From contig NZ_JAGOMQ010000020.1 in assembly GCF_017993425.1 (NCBI RefSeq), forward strand, positions 1-64,000: a stretch of DNA of 64,000 bases, given 5' to 3'. A model generated the notes under the pieces. The model ran no database searches. It saw only the letters and a program-made list of their open reading frames with translations, and was not told the origin of the DNA. The stretch's first letter is position 1; each line of letters starts with the position of its first letter. The translations under genes were made by a program, and so were the position numbers. Below, piece by piece: positions 55,855 through 63,759 of the stretch. This DNA comes from Amaricoccus sp. GTDB lineage: Bacteria; Pseudomonadota; Alphaproteobacteria; Rhodobacterales; Rhodobacteraceae.

Positions 55855-56495
55855 GGGGTCTTCTCCTCGTAGGGGCAGAGATCGGCGATAAGGCAGCGCC
55901 CGCAGGCGGGCTTGCGCGCCACGCAGATGTAGCGGCCGTGCAGGATCAGCCAGTGATGGGCGTGGAGCTGGTAGGGCGCCGGCACCCGGTCCTCCAGCCC
56001 GCGCTCGACGGCGAGGACGTCGGACCCGGGCGCGATCCCCGTGCGGTTGGCGACGCGGAAGACATGGGTGTCGACCGCCATCGCCGGCAGCTTCCACCAG
56101 GTGTTGAGCACGACGTTGGCGGTCTTGCGGCCCACCCCGGGCAGGCTCTGCAGCGCCGCCCGCGACGACGGCACCTCGCCGCCGAACCGCTCGATCAGCA
56201 GGCGCGACAGCGCGATGACGTTCTTCGCCTTGTTGCGGAAGAGGCCGATGGTGCGGATGTGCTCGACCAGCCGCTCCTCGCCGAGGGCGAGCATCTTCTC
56301 GGGGGTGTCGGCGACGGGGAAGAGCGCGGCGGTGGCGCGGTTCACGCCCTTGTCGGTGGCCTGGGCGGAGAGGGCGACGGCGACGAGGAGGGTGAAGGCG
56401 TTGACATGGGCGAGCTCGCCCTTCGGCTCCGGCTCGGCCTCGCGGAAGCGGGAGAAGATCTCGCGGATCGCGGCATAGTCGAGGGGCGCGGCCAT
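55851..56495 (-). CDS. nth: Endonuclease III
   Basis: 214-residue DNA glycosylase/AP lyase for oxidised pyrimidines. HhH with catalytic Lys: LPGVGRKTANVVLN; Asp in VDTHVFRVANR; [4Fe-4S] loop C-x6-C-x2-C-x5-C in CVARKPACGRCLIADLC. ATG 56495. Upstream of the PfkB gene in one operon. Confidence 0.96.
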   Translation of the reverse strand: MAAPLDYAAIREIFSRFREAEPEPKGELAHVNAFTLLVAVALSAQATDKGVNRATAALFPVADTPEKMLALGEERLVEHIRTIGLFRNKAKNVIALSRLLIERFGGEVPSSRAALQSLPGVGRKTANVVLNTWWKLPAMAVDTHVFRVANRTGIAPGSDVLAVERGLEDRVPAPYQLHAHHWLILHGRYICVARKPACGRCLIADLCPYEEKTP

Positions 56496-56640
56496 CGGGC
56501 TCCTATGGCCGCACGCGAAGGCGGCCGCAAGCAGCTTCGCGCCGCCGCCATCGCCGGGACGTGAAGACGCGAAGGAACCGCATTGCCGGAAACGCTTCTT
56601 CCACGGTAGAAACGACCCGAGACAACAAGGGGAAACCGGA

Positions 56641-56892
56641 ATGATCCGCGTCCTGACTACCGCCTCCGTCGGAATCGCCATGCTGGGCCTCGCCGCCTGC
56701 ACCAACCCGGACGGCACCCGGAACAACCAGATGACGGGCGCGACGGTCGGCGCCGTCGGCGGCGCGGCGGCCGGCAACCTCATCGGCGGAAACAGCCGCT
56801 CCACCCTGATCGGCGCCGGCGTCGGCGCGGCGGGCGGCGCTCTGGTCGGCCGCCAGCAGGACTGCCGGCAGAACCCGAACGCCCGCTGCTGA
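56641..56892 (+). CDS. Small lipoprotein with glycine-zipper domain
   Basis: 83 residues. Lipobox LAAC at about 17-20. GATVGAVGGAAAGNLIGG and IGAGVGAAGGALVG are glycine zippers, as in outer-membrane osmotic-stress lipoproteins. Two Cys at the end (QDCRQNPNARC) may form a disulfide. ATG follows aaggggaaaccgga. Confidence 0.85.
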   Translation: MIRVLTTASVGIAMLGLAACTNPDGTRNNQMTGATVGAVGGAAAGNLIGGNSRSTLIGAGVGAAGGALVGRQQDCRQNPNARC

Positions 56893-56900
56893 TCCGAGGC

Positions 56901-56925
56901 GGCGTCAGGGCCGGACCCTGACGCC
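56901..56925. terminator. Hairpin between convergent genes
   Basis: GGCGTCAGGG-ccgga-CCCTGACGCC is a perfect 10-bp stem followed by CTTTC, between the lipoprotein gene and the convergent C4 zinc-finger gene. Confidence 0.65.
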
Positions 56926-56954
56926 CTTTCCCGGCAGACCGGATCGCGACCGCG

Positions 56955-57272
56955 TCAGGCGGCGCAGTTCCGGCATTTTGGCGTGGCGGGCAGGACGTCG
57001 AGGCGTTCCTCGGAGATCGGGTCGCCACAGGTGACGCAGATGCCGTATTCGCCACGGTCCATGCGGCCGAGCGCGGCCTCGATCATGCGGATCTCCTGAA
57101 GCCCGGCGGCGCCCAGATCCTCCAGCATCTCGTCGGACTCGCGCTCGATGGCCGCCTCGGCGAACATCGGACTGTGCGGTTGGTCGAGCTGGTTGTCGAT
57201 CTTGGCGAGGCGCGAGCGCAGCTCGCCGAGCCTCGTCAGCAATTGCTGCCTGCGTTCTTCCTGCGGGATCAT
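56955..57272 (-). CDS. TraR/DksA-type C4 zinc-finger protein
   Basis: 105 residues: an N-terminal coiled coil (ERRQQLLTRLGELRSRLAKI) and a C-terminal zinc finger CVTCGDPI...CRNC. DksA relatives act in the RNA polymerase secondary channel; this short form may do the same, but the DxxDxA tip motif is not evident (ESDEMLEDLGAAG). ATG 57272 follows gggagggccgcg on the minus strand. Confidence 0.85.
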   Translation of the reverse strand: MIPQEERRQQLLTRLGELRSRLAKIDNQLDQPHSPMFAEAAIERESDEMLEDLGAAGLQEIRMIEAALGRMDRGEYGICVTCGDPISEERLDVLPATPKCRNCAA

Positions 57273-57323
57273 CGCGGCCCTCCCCCGGCGGCGATTGTGC
57301 GCCGGATTCGCGGAACGGCACAA

Positions 57324-57341
57324 GCCCGCCCGAAGGCGGGC
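57324..57341 (-). terminator. Terminator-like hairpin after atpF
   Basis: On the minus strand GCCCGCC-ttcg-GGCGGGC, a stem with a UUCG tetraloop, lies 20 bp past the atpF stop and is followed by TTGTG. Confidence 0.5.
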
Positions 57342-57360
57342 CGGCCCGTCCGGCCCGGAC

Positions 57361-57852
57361 TTAGTGCAGCTTGGCGCCCACGTCGGCGATGGCCTGGTCG
57401 ACGAGCGCGGCGCGGTCGGCGGCCTTGAGGTCCTTGCCGATCACCTCCGCCGCCGCGGCGACGGCGACCGTCACGGCGCGGTCGCGGATCTGGCGGATTG
57501 CGGCCTTCTCGACGGCGCCGATCTGGTCGGTCGCGGTCTGCAGCCGGCGGGCGACCGTGCGGCGGATGTCCTCCTTGGCGACCTCGGCGGCGCGCTCGGC
57601 CTCGGCCCGGGCCGCGGCGACGATGTCCTCCGCCTGGGCCTTGACCTCCTTCTGCTTGCGCTCGAAGCCGGCGAGCAGGCTCTGCGCCTCCTCGCGCAGC
57701 GCCCGCGCCTCGTCGAGCTCCTGGCGGATGCGGACCGCCCGCTCGTCGAGCTTCGCGGCCAGCATGGCCGGGACCTTGTAGTAGAGCAGGATCCCGACGA
57801 AGATGACGAAGCCGATGCCGACGACGATGTTGGTGTTGTTGAGGAAGCTCAT
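57361..57852 (-). CDS. atpF: ATP synthase F0 subunit b
   Basis: 163 residues. One N-terminal membrane helix (INIVVGIGFVIFVGILLYY region, residues 7-26) then a long charged coiled coil that forms the peripheral stalk. Last gene of the F0 operon, 4 bp after the b' gene. Confidence 0.93.
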   Translation of the reverse strand: MSFLNNTNIVVGIGFVIFVGILLYYKVPAMLAAKLDERAVRIRQELDEARALREEAQSLLAGFERKQKEVKAQAEDIVAAARAEAERAAEVAKEDIRRTVARRLQTATDQIGAVEKAAIRQIRDRAVTVAVAAAAEVIGKDLKAADRAALVDQAIADVGAKLH

Positions 57853-57856
57853 CGTC

Positions 57857-58465
57857 TCACCCCTTCATCGCGGCGTCGACCGCCTTGGCGATCGCCGCCT
57901 CCTTGGCGGGGCGCGGGCCGATCGCGGCGACGATGTCGGCCGCGGCGGCCCGGGCCACCTCGCCGACGCTCTCGGTCGCGCTCGCCTCGATCTCGCGGAT
58001 GCGACCCTCGGACTCGGCGGCCTTGGCGGCGATCTCGGCGTCCGCCTTGGCCATCAGCCCGCCCAGCTCGCGGCCGACGGCGGCCTTGGCCTCGGCGGCG
58101 ATCTTTTGCGCCTCGTCGCGGGCCTTGGCGAGGGCCGCGTTGTAGGCGCCCTCGGCCTCCTCGGCGCGGCGCTTGTAGAGGGCGGCCATCTCGAGGTCGT
58201 TCGAGATGGCGTCGTTGCGCTCGGCGAGGATGGTGCCGATGCGCGGCAGCGCCACCTTGGTCAGGATCAGGTAGAGCGCGACCAGCGCGATGACGAGCCA
58301 GAAGATCAGGTTCGGATAGATCGCCGTGTCGAGCTGCGGCATGCCGACCTCGGCGACGTGCAGCACCTCGGCGCCGGTGTCGCCGTGGCCGTCCGTCGCG
58401 AGGTGGTCCAGCTCCTGTGCCGCGTCGGCGGCGTGGGTCGCCGCGTTCTCGGTCGTCTCTGCCAT
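57857..58465 (-). CDS. atpG: ATP synthase F0 subunit b'
   Basis: 202 residues. Residues about 48-75 form the membrane helix (YPNLIFWLVIALVALYLILT) before the coiled coil; a polar extension of about 45 residues precedes it. A second b-type subunit beside atpF is the alphaproteobacterial and photosynthetic pattern. ATG 58465 is chosen because gagaggg precedes it; a TTG 15 bases earlier is unlikely. Confidence 0.92.
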   Translation of the reverse strand: MAETTENAATHAADAAQELDHLATDGHGDTGAEVLHVAEVGMPQLDTAIYPNLIFWLVIALVALYLILTKVALPRIGTILAERNDAISNDLEMAALYKRRAEEAEGAYNAALAKARDEAQKIAAEAKAAVGRELGGLMAKADAEIAAKAAESEGRIREIEASATESVGEVARAAAADIVAAIGPRPAKEAAIAKAVDAAMKG

Positions 58466-58526
58466 GTCCCTCTCCGTCAAGCGGGGCGCGGCGCGCTCGC
58501 CGGCCCCCGGGCCTCGCTGGCGCGGA

Positions 58527-58763
58527 TCAGACCGCGAACATCAGCAGCAGGGCGACGAGGAACGAGAAGATGCCGAGCGCCTCGGCGAAGGCGATGCCGA
58601 TGAAGAGCGTGGCGGTCTGCTCGCCGGCGGCGGCCGGGTTGCGCAGCGCGCCGGCGAGGAAGTTCCCGGCGACATGGCCCACGCCGATGCCGGCGCCGCC
58701 CATGCCCATGCAGGCGAGGCCCGCGCCGATGAACTGGCCCATTTCGGAGATGTTGCCTTCCAT
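58527..58763 (-). CDS. atpE: ATP synthase F0 subunit c
   Basis: 78-residue two-helix proteolipid of the rotor ring. Loop [10 protein letters not shown] with the RNP motif links the helices; the ion-carrying carboxylate is in [18 protein letters not shown]. No Na+-type ligand set is seen, so it should be proton-driven. Confidence 0.97.
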   Translation of the reverse strand: MEGNISEMGQFIGAGLACMGMGGAGIGVGHVAGNFLAGALRNPAAAGEQTATLFIGIAFAEALGIFSFLVALLLMFAV

Positions 58764-58813
58764 TGGTCTGGCTCCTTGTTCTGGATGGCGTTTTCTGGGG
58801 TGCGCGCCGCGGC

Positions 58814-59572
58814 TCAGTGGCCGGGATGGAGCGCGTCGTTGAGGTAGACGACCGTCAGGATCGCGAAAACGTACGCCTGGATCACCGCGACGAGCAGCTC
58901 GAGCCCGTAGATGGCGGTGATGGCGAAGATCGGGATGAAGGCCCCGACGCCGAGGGCGCCGGCGAAGCCCGCGAACACCTTGAGCACCGCGTGGCCGGCC
59001 ATCAGGTTGCCCATAAGTCGCAGCGAGTGGCTGAGCGGGCGCACGAAGTAGGAGATCAGCTCGATCACCGCGAGGACGATGCGCAGCGCCAGCGTCGGCG
59101 CCGAGGAGACCCAGAACAGCTTCAGGAAGTGCAGACCGTGCTTGTAGAAGCCGATCGCCGTCACCGAGAGGAACACCGACAGGGCCAGCACCGCCGTCAC
59201 CGCGATGTGCGAGGTCGGCGCGAACGAGGTCGGGATCAGCGCCAGCAGGTTGGCGAAGAGGACGAACAGGAACACCGTGAAGACGTAGGGGAAGTACTTG
59301 AGCCCCTCGCGGCCGGCGACGTCCTCGACCATCTTGCGCACGAAGCCGTAGGTGACCTCGGCCATCGACTGCGCCCGCGAGGGCACCAGCGCCCGGCCGC
59401 GGGCGCCGACGACCATCAGCAGGGTGATAGCGGCGACGGTCAGCGCCATCCACAACGTGGCGTTGGTGGGCGTGTACCAGTGGACCTCGCCGCCGCCGAA
59501 GAGCGGATGCACCCGGAACTGGTCCATCGGGTGGATGTTCAGCCCGCTTCCGCCATGTGCCGGTTCAGCCAT
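58814..59572 (-). CDS. atpB: ATP synthase F0 subunit a
   Basis: 252 residues with five to six helices. The essential Arg is in [17 protein letters not shown] (near 165-180), next to the c-ring. N-terminal [12 protein letters not shown] and the end [24 protein letters not shown] are typical. The start overlaps the atpI stop by 8 bases. Confidence 0.97.
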   Translation of the reverse strand: MAEPAHGGSGLNIHPMDQFRVHPLFGGGEVHWYTPTNATLWMALTVAAITLLMVVGARGRALVPSRAQSMAEVTYGFVRKMVEDVAGREGLKYFPYVFTVFLFVLFANLLALIPTSFAPTSHIAVTAVLALSVFLSVTAIGFYKHGLHFLKLFWVSSAPTLALRIVLAVIELISYFVRPLSHSLRLMGNLMAGHAVLKVFAGFAGALGVGAFIPIFAITAIYGLELLVAVIQAYVFAILTVVYLNDALHPGH

Positions 59573-59954
59573 CAGCCCCTCGCCCCTCGTCCGTCCCGTT
59601 CCGCCCGTTGCCGGGCGCCGTGTTCTCCGGGCCGCGCGTCAGCGCCGCCTCCGATCTGCCTTCCCGGACGTCGCTCGCGGTCCGCAGCATGGCGCGGACC
59701 CCGCCGGCGAAGCCGAGGAGGGCGAACAGCACCAGGAACACCGGTCGTGTCCCCAGCAGGCTGTCGAGCCCCCAGCCGATGCCGAGACCGAGCAGCATCC
59801 CCACGACGAGCTCGGTCACCATGCGCCAGGCGATCGAGCTCTGCGTGTACTTCGCCGCCGCCCCCGGCCGGGACTTCGGCTGCCGCTCGGCCCTGGCGGC
59901 TGCGAGCCGGTCCTCGAGGCGCTTCAGGCGCTCGGAAAACGGGTCCTCGGACAT
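59565..59954 (-). CDS. atpI: ATP synthase accessory protein I
   Basis: 129 residues with two helices ([20 protein letters not shown] and [15 protein letters not shown]) of the AtpI/AtpZ family, thought to help c-ring assembly or Mg2+ entry. First gene of the F0 operon. ATG 59954; the N-terminus is charged ([19 protein letters not shown]). Confidence 0.88.
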   Translation of the reverse strand: MSEDPFSERLKRLEDRLAAARAERQPKSRPGAAAKYTQSSIAWRMVTELVVGMLLGLGIGWGLDSLLGTRPVFLVLFALLGFAGGVRAMLRTASDVREGRSEAALTRGPENTAPGNGRNGTDEGRGADG

Positions 59955-60013
59955 GGCCCCGCGCCCCCTCGTGGACCGTGCGGCGCGCCGCCACGGCACT
60001 GACGTCGGCTGCG

Positions 60014-60042
60014 GTGGTAAAGAGAGATCACATTGCTGTCAA
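60014..60042 (-). promoter_or_regulatory. Promoter of the F0 operon
   Basis: On the minus strand a perfect TTGACA (60042-60037) stands 16-17 bp before TTACCA/TACCAC (about 60019-60014), 60-90 bp before atpI. Confidence 0.5.
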
Positions 60043-60144
60043 GCCGCGCCGCCGCATCCGTAAGTGGTTGGGCTATCCCGCTTTTCCCGCCGACAGCGCG
60101 ATCGCCGCGGCGCCGGCCGGCCCAGGATCGCGGCGGCGAGAATC

Positions 60145-60206
60145 TTCAACCTCGTGGTTGAAATTTGCCGGGACCCGCGGCCGGGATCGTCAACCGGAGA
60201 GTTGAC
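60145..60206 (+). promoter_or_regulatory. Two inverted repeats upstream of the arsR-type gene
   Basis: TTCAACC-tcgt-GGTTGAA (60145-60162, perfect 7-bp arms) and GTCAAC-cggaga-GTTGAC (60189-60206, perfect 6-bp arms) share the TCAAC/GTTGA half-site. They are 33-93 bp before the ArsR-type start and are probable autoregulatory operators. Confidence 0.6.
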
Positions 60207-60237
60207 TTTGCCCCGGGGCGGCCGCAAGCGGGGCGGC

Positions 60238-60630
60238 ATGGCCGATCCCGGACCCGACCTCGACCTGGTGTTCGCGGCGCTCGCCGACCCCACGCGACGG
60301 GCGATCCTGACGGCGCTCCTCGACGGCGAGCGCACCGTGGGCGAGCTGGCCGCCCCGCACGAGATGTCGCTGGCCGCGGTCTCCAAGCATCTCGCCGTGC
60401 TGGCGCGGGCCGGGCTCGTCGGGCAGATGCGCTCGGGACGGATCACCGTCTGCCGGCTGGAGGCGGACGGGCTCCGCGCCGCGGGCCTGTGGATGCAGGG
60501 CGTGGGCGGCTTCGCGCCGGAGGACTACGACGCGCTCGAGGCGCTGATCGAGGCGGCGCTGGGGCCGGACGAGGACGACGACGAGAGCGAGGTCGGCCCG
60601 GCTGAGCCGGAACGTCCGGTCGGGCTCTAA
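60238..60630 (+). CDS. ArsR/SmtB-type HTH transcriptional regulator
   Basis: 130 residues. Winged helix with FAALADPTRRAILTALLDGE, VGELAAPHEMSLAAVSKHLA and LARAGLVGQMRSGRITVCRL. No metal-ligand Cys set (no CxC), so it is closer to the non-metal ArsR group often next to SRPBCC genes. The C-terminus is acidic. Overlaps the convergent hydrolase by 4 bases. Confidence 0.88.
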   Translation: MADPGPDLDLVFAALADPTRRAILTALLDGERTVGELAAPHEMSLAAVSKHLAVLARAGLVGQMRSGRITVCRLEADGLRAAGLWMQGVGGFAPEDYDALEALIEAALGPDEDDDESEVGPAEPERPVGL

Positions 60631-61532
60631 CCGCTGCCCCCCGCCAGAAACGGCAACAACGCCGCCAGCGTGGCCTGCGGGGCCTCCTCGGGCAGGAAGT
60701 GCCCCGCCTCTATGCCCGTCCCCTCGGCATGGGGCGCGAAGGTCGCGCGCCAGACGTCGAGGGGGCTGCCGCTCGCCGCGGGGATGCCGGCGGCGCCCCA
60801 GAGGACGAGGACGGGGCAGGCGATCCGCCGTCCGGCGGCAAGGTCGGAGCGGTCGTGGTCGACGTCGATGGTCGCGCCGGCGCGGTAGTCCTCGCAGAAG
60901 GCGTGGATCCGCGCCGGCTCGGCCATGGCGGCGCGCCAGGCGGCCAGCGCCCGCGGGTCGAAGGCGGCGAGCGAGCGCGAGGCAGTCCAGCTCGCCAGCG
61001 TGTGGTCGAGGTAGGCGAGGGGGGCCGCGCCGATCAGCGTCTCCGGCAGCGGCGCCGGCTGGGCGAGGAAGGCCCAGTGATAGACCTGCAACGCCAGCGC
61101 CGCATCCATCCCGTCCCACATCGACACCGTCGGCAGGATGTCGAGGAGCGCGAGCCGCTCCACCCGCTCCGGCGCGTCGAGCGCCAGCCGGTAGCCTACG
61201 CGCGCCCCGCGATCGTGCCCGACGAGGGCGAAGCGCTCGTGCCCGAGCGCCGCCATCGCCCGCACCACGTCCGCCGCCATCTCGCGCTTGGCGTAGCGCG
61301 CCCCGCCGACGCTCGCCGGCGCCGCCGAGGCCCCGTAGCCGCGCAAGTCTACCGCCACCACCGTCGCCCGCCGGGCCAGCGCGCCGGCGATCGGCGCCCA
61401 CTCGGCATGGGTCTGCGGAAAGCCGTGGATCAGCACGACGGGCGGCCCGCCGCCGCCGACCCGGAGGAAGATCGGCCCCGCCGCGCCGTCGACGATGCGC
61501 TCCGCGAAGCCGGGAAACAGGTCCTCGCCCAT
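60627..61532 (-). CDS. Alpha/beta hydrolase (haloacetate dehalogenase/epoxide hydrolase-like)
   Basis: 301 residues. Oxyanion motif HGFPQTHAEW (near 37-46), nucleophile elbow VGHDRGARVGYR with Asp as nucleophile and adjacent Arg, late His in EAGHFLPEEAP. The GHDRGAR elbow is that of fluoroacetate dehalogenases and epoxide hydrolases. Substrate not known. ATG 61532 (MGEDLFPGF) is chosen; 61550 is an alternative. Confidence 0.85.
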   Translation of the reverse strand: MGEDLFPGFAERIVDGAAGPIFLRVGGGGPPVVLIHGFPQTHAEWAPIAGALARRATVVAVDLRGYGASAAPASVGGARYAKREMAADVVRAMAALGHERFALVGHDRGARVGYRLALDAPERVERLALLDILPTVSMWDGMDAALALQVYHWAFLAQPAPLPETLIGAAPLAYLDHTLASWTASRSLAAFDPRALAAWRAAMAEPARIHAFCEDYRAGATIDVDHDRSDLAAGRRIACPVLVLWGAAGIPAASGSPLDVWRATFAPHAEGTGIEAGHFLPEEAPQATLAALLPFLAGGSG

Positions 61533-61591
61533 GCCGCGAAGGCTACGCATCCGGCCCGCCTCCGTCCATCCCCGGAGAATTCGCTTGCAAC

Positions 61592-61609
61592 ATACCAACC
61601 GGTCGGTAT
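61592..61609. promoter_or_regulatory. TetR-type operator
   Basis: ATACCAACCGGTCGGTAT is an 18-bp palindrome with one mismatch, of the ACCGGTCGGT style bound by TetR-family repressors. It lies between a TTGCAA (61585-61590) and TATCTT (61607-61612). It is divergent to the hydrolase gene and about 285 bp upstream of the DUF1428 gene. No TetR gene is in the window. 61610-61892 holds a poor frame of doubtful coding value. Confidence 0.5.
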
Positions 61610-61892
61610 CTTATCGACTCATGAAACCAGTCCTGCGTCCGCCAGAACGCCCGCACACTCCGTCCTTGTGCGGCGCAGGGCATCTGCCACCTCGCCCGCT
61701 GTCTCACCCGGCCCTTCAATCCCGAGGACACGCCATGCTGACCTTCCTCGACGGCTTCGCCGGCCTGCAGGCCGTCCTCCACGGCCGCCTCCTGCAGGAG
61801 CGCCGCCGGCGCCCCCCGGAGGTCCGGGCTGAAACCATCGGCCCGTTCGCGCGTTACCATCCTCTGCCGACCCAGACACGGGAGACCAGGTC

Positions 61893-62240
61893 ATGAGCTA
61901 CGTCGACGGATTCGTCTGTCCGGTGCCCCTCGCCAACAAGGAGGCCTACCGCGCCCACGCCGCCAAGGCGGCGGAGATGTTCAAGGAATACGGCGCCCTC
62001 CACGTGATGGAGGCCTGGGCCGACGACGTGCCCGAGGGCGAGGTCACCTCCTTCACCATGTCGGTGAAGCGCAAGGACGACGAGGCGGTGGTGTTCTCTT
62101 GGGTGGTCTGGCCCGACAAGGATGCCCGCAACCAAGGCTGGGAAAAGATGATGAAGGACGACCGCATGTCGATGGACGGGATGCCCTTCGACGGCAAGCG
62201 GATGATCTACGGCGGCTTCGCCCCCATCGTCGACGTCTGA
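61893..62240 (+). CDS. DUF1428 family protein
   Basis: 115 residues, ferredoxin-like (dimeric alpha-beta barrel) family of unknown function: YVDGFVCPVPLANKEAYRAH, EYGALHVMEAWADDVP, and FSWVVWPDKDARNQGWEKMM. First of a run of four small genes with the VOC proteins. Confidence 0.92.
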   Translation: MSYVDGFVCPVPLANKEAYRAHAAKAAEMFKEYGALHVMEAWADDVPEGEVTSFTMSVKRKDDEAVVFSWVVWPDKDARNQGWEKMMKDDRMSMDGMPFDGKRMIYGGFAPIVDV

Positions 62241-62249
62241 GGGCCGCCG

Positions 62250-63152
62250 ATGCAGAAGATCGTCCCGCATCTCTGGTACGACGGCGCCGCCGAGGCGGCG
62301 GCCGCCCTCTACGCCTCGCTCATCCCCGGATCGGCCGTCGGCGCGGTGACGCGCTACGGCGCGGCTGGGCAGGAGGTCCACGGACAGGAGCCGGGATCGA
62401 CGATGACGGTCGACCTCGTGCTCGGCGGGACGGAGATCGTCGCGCTGAACGGCGGCCCGCTGTTCCGCTTCACCCCGGCGATCTCGCTCTTCGTCACCCT
62501 TGCCGACCGCGGCGACGTCGACCGCGCCTGGGACGGGCTCCTCGACGGCGGACAGGCGCTGATGCCGATCGACGCCTATCCCTGGGCCCCGCGCTACGGC
62601 TGGCTCGCCGACCGCTGGGGCCTGACGTGGCAGATCGCCCTCGGCGACCCGGCCGCGTCGGGACGCGCCGTCGTCCCGAGCCTGATGTTCACCGGCGCCA
62701 ACGCCGGCCGCGCCGAGGAGGCTATGAAGCTCTGGACCGGCCTCCTGCCCGACTCGTCCGTCGACGGCGTCCTGCGCTGGGACGGGGCCGAGAGCCCCGA
62801 CCCGGCCGGCGCGGTCAAGCACGCCCAGTTCCGCCTCGCCGGCGAGACCTTCATGGCGATGGACAGCGCCATGGCGCACGGCTTCGGCTTCAACGAGGCC
62901 TTCTCGCTGCTGGTCCAGTGTGACGACCAGGCCGAGATCGACCGCCTCTGGGCCGCGCTGTCGGCGGAGCCCGACGCCGAGGCCTGCGGCTGGCTCAAGG
63001 ACCGCTTCGGCGTCTCGTGGCAGATCGCGCCGCGCGAGGCCGCGCGGATGCTCTCCGGCCCGGACCGCGAGGCCGCCGACCGGGTGATGGCCGCCTTCAT
63101 GGAGATGCGGAAGATCGACATCGCCACGCTCGAGGCCGCGTTCGCGGCCTGA
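62250..63152 (+). CDS. Two-domain VOC (PhnB-like) protein
   Basis: 300 residues with two PhnB-type domains, each of about 150. Domain 1 begins IVPHLWYDGAAEAAAALYASL, domain 2 begins PSLMFTGANAGRAEEAMKLW. Both include WGLTWQIA/FGVSWQIAP ends typical of the PhnB/DUF899-like VOC group. The enzymatic role is unknown. 9 bp after the DUF1428 gene. Confidence 0.88.
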   Translation: MQKIVPHLWYDGAAEAAAALYASLIPGSAVGAVTRYGAAGQEVHGQEPGSTMTVDLVLGGTEIVALNGGPLFRFTPAISLFVTLADRGDVDRAWDGLLDGGQALMPIDAYPWAPRYGWLADRWGLTWQIALGDPAASGRAVVPSLMFTGANAGRAEEAMKLWTGLLPDSSVDGVLRWDGAESPDPAGAVKHAQFRLAGETFMAMDSAMAHGFGFNEAFSLLVQCDDQAEIDRLWAALSAEPDAEACGWLKDRFGVSWQIAPREAARMLSGPDREAADRVMAAFMEMRKIDIATLEAAFAA

Positions 63153-63185
63153 GCCCGAAATCCACCGGACGAGAGGACCGACCCC

Positions 63186-63641
63186 ATGCCCGACGACGAG
63201 ATCCAGACGGCCGATCCCCGCACGACGACCCGCCCCTCCGCCGAGGTGATGAGCGGCGTCATCCCCTATCTCGACATGAACGGCCGCGCCGCCGAGGCGG
63301 CCGGGTTCTACGCCCGCGCCTTCGGCGCCCGCGACCTCGGCTCGATGGCGGATCCGCAGAACCCCGGCCGGCACATGCATGTGCAGATCGAGATCAACGG
63401 CGGCGCGCTGATGATGTCGGACGGCATGTCGGCCGACCAGCGCCCCGCGCCTTCCGGGCTGCACCTCCAGCTCGTCGTCGACGACGGCCACGCCTGGTGG
63501 AAGCGCGCGGTCGAGGCGGGCTGCGACATCGTGATGCCTTACGAGAAGCAGTTCTGGGGCGACTGGTGGGGCCTGCTCAAGGACCCGTTCGGCGTCCTCT
63601 GGGGCGTCCTCGAGGCCGGCCCCGAGCAGCGGTCCCTCTAG
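63186..63641 (+). CDS. VOC family (glyoxalase-like) protein
   Basis: 151 residues. VIPYLDMNGRAAEAAGFYARAF, NPGRHMHVQIEINGGALMMSD and WWGLLKDPFGVLWGVLE are typical of PhnB-like VOC proteins. 33 bp after the two-domain gene, in the same operon. Confidence 0.9.
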   Translation: MPDDEIQTADPRTTTRPSAEVMSGVIPYLDMNGRAAEAAGFYARAFGARDLGSMADPQNPGRHMHVQIEINGGALMMSDGMSADQRPAPSGLHLQLVVDDGHAWWKRAVEAGCDIVMPYEKQFWGDWWGLLKDPFGVLWGVLEAGPEQRSL

Positions 63642-63759
63642 CAGGCGCGGGGCGCGCGCGCTCCGCGTCCCGGCCTCTTTCCAACCCAGCCGCGGCCCCC
63701 CCCCCGCGCGGGGCCGTCCCAGAAACCGCCGCCGCAGCGCGGCGATCGCGGAGTCGCCC

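Noticed and set aside
61621..61896. 91-codon plus-strand frame after the TetR-type operator
   Set aside because: No family features and Pro/Arg-rich; could be a leader but more likely untranslated.
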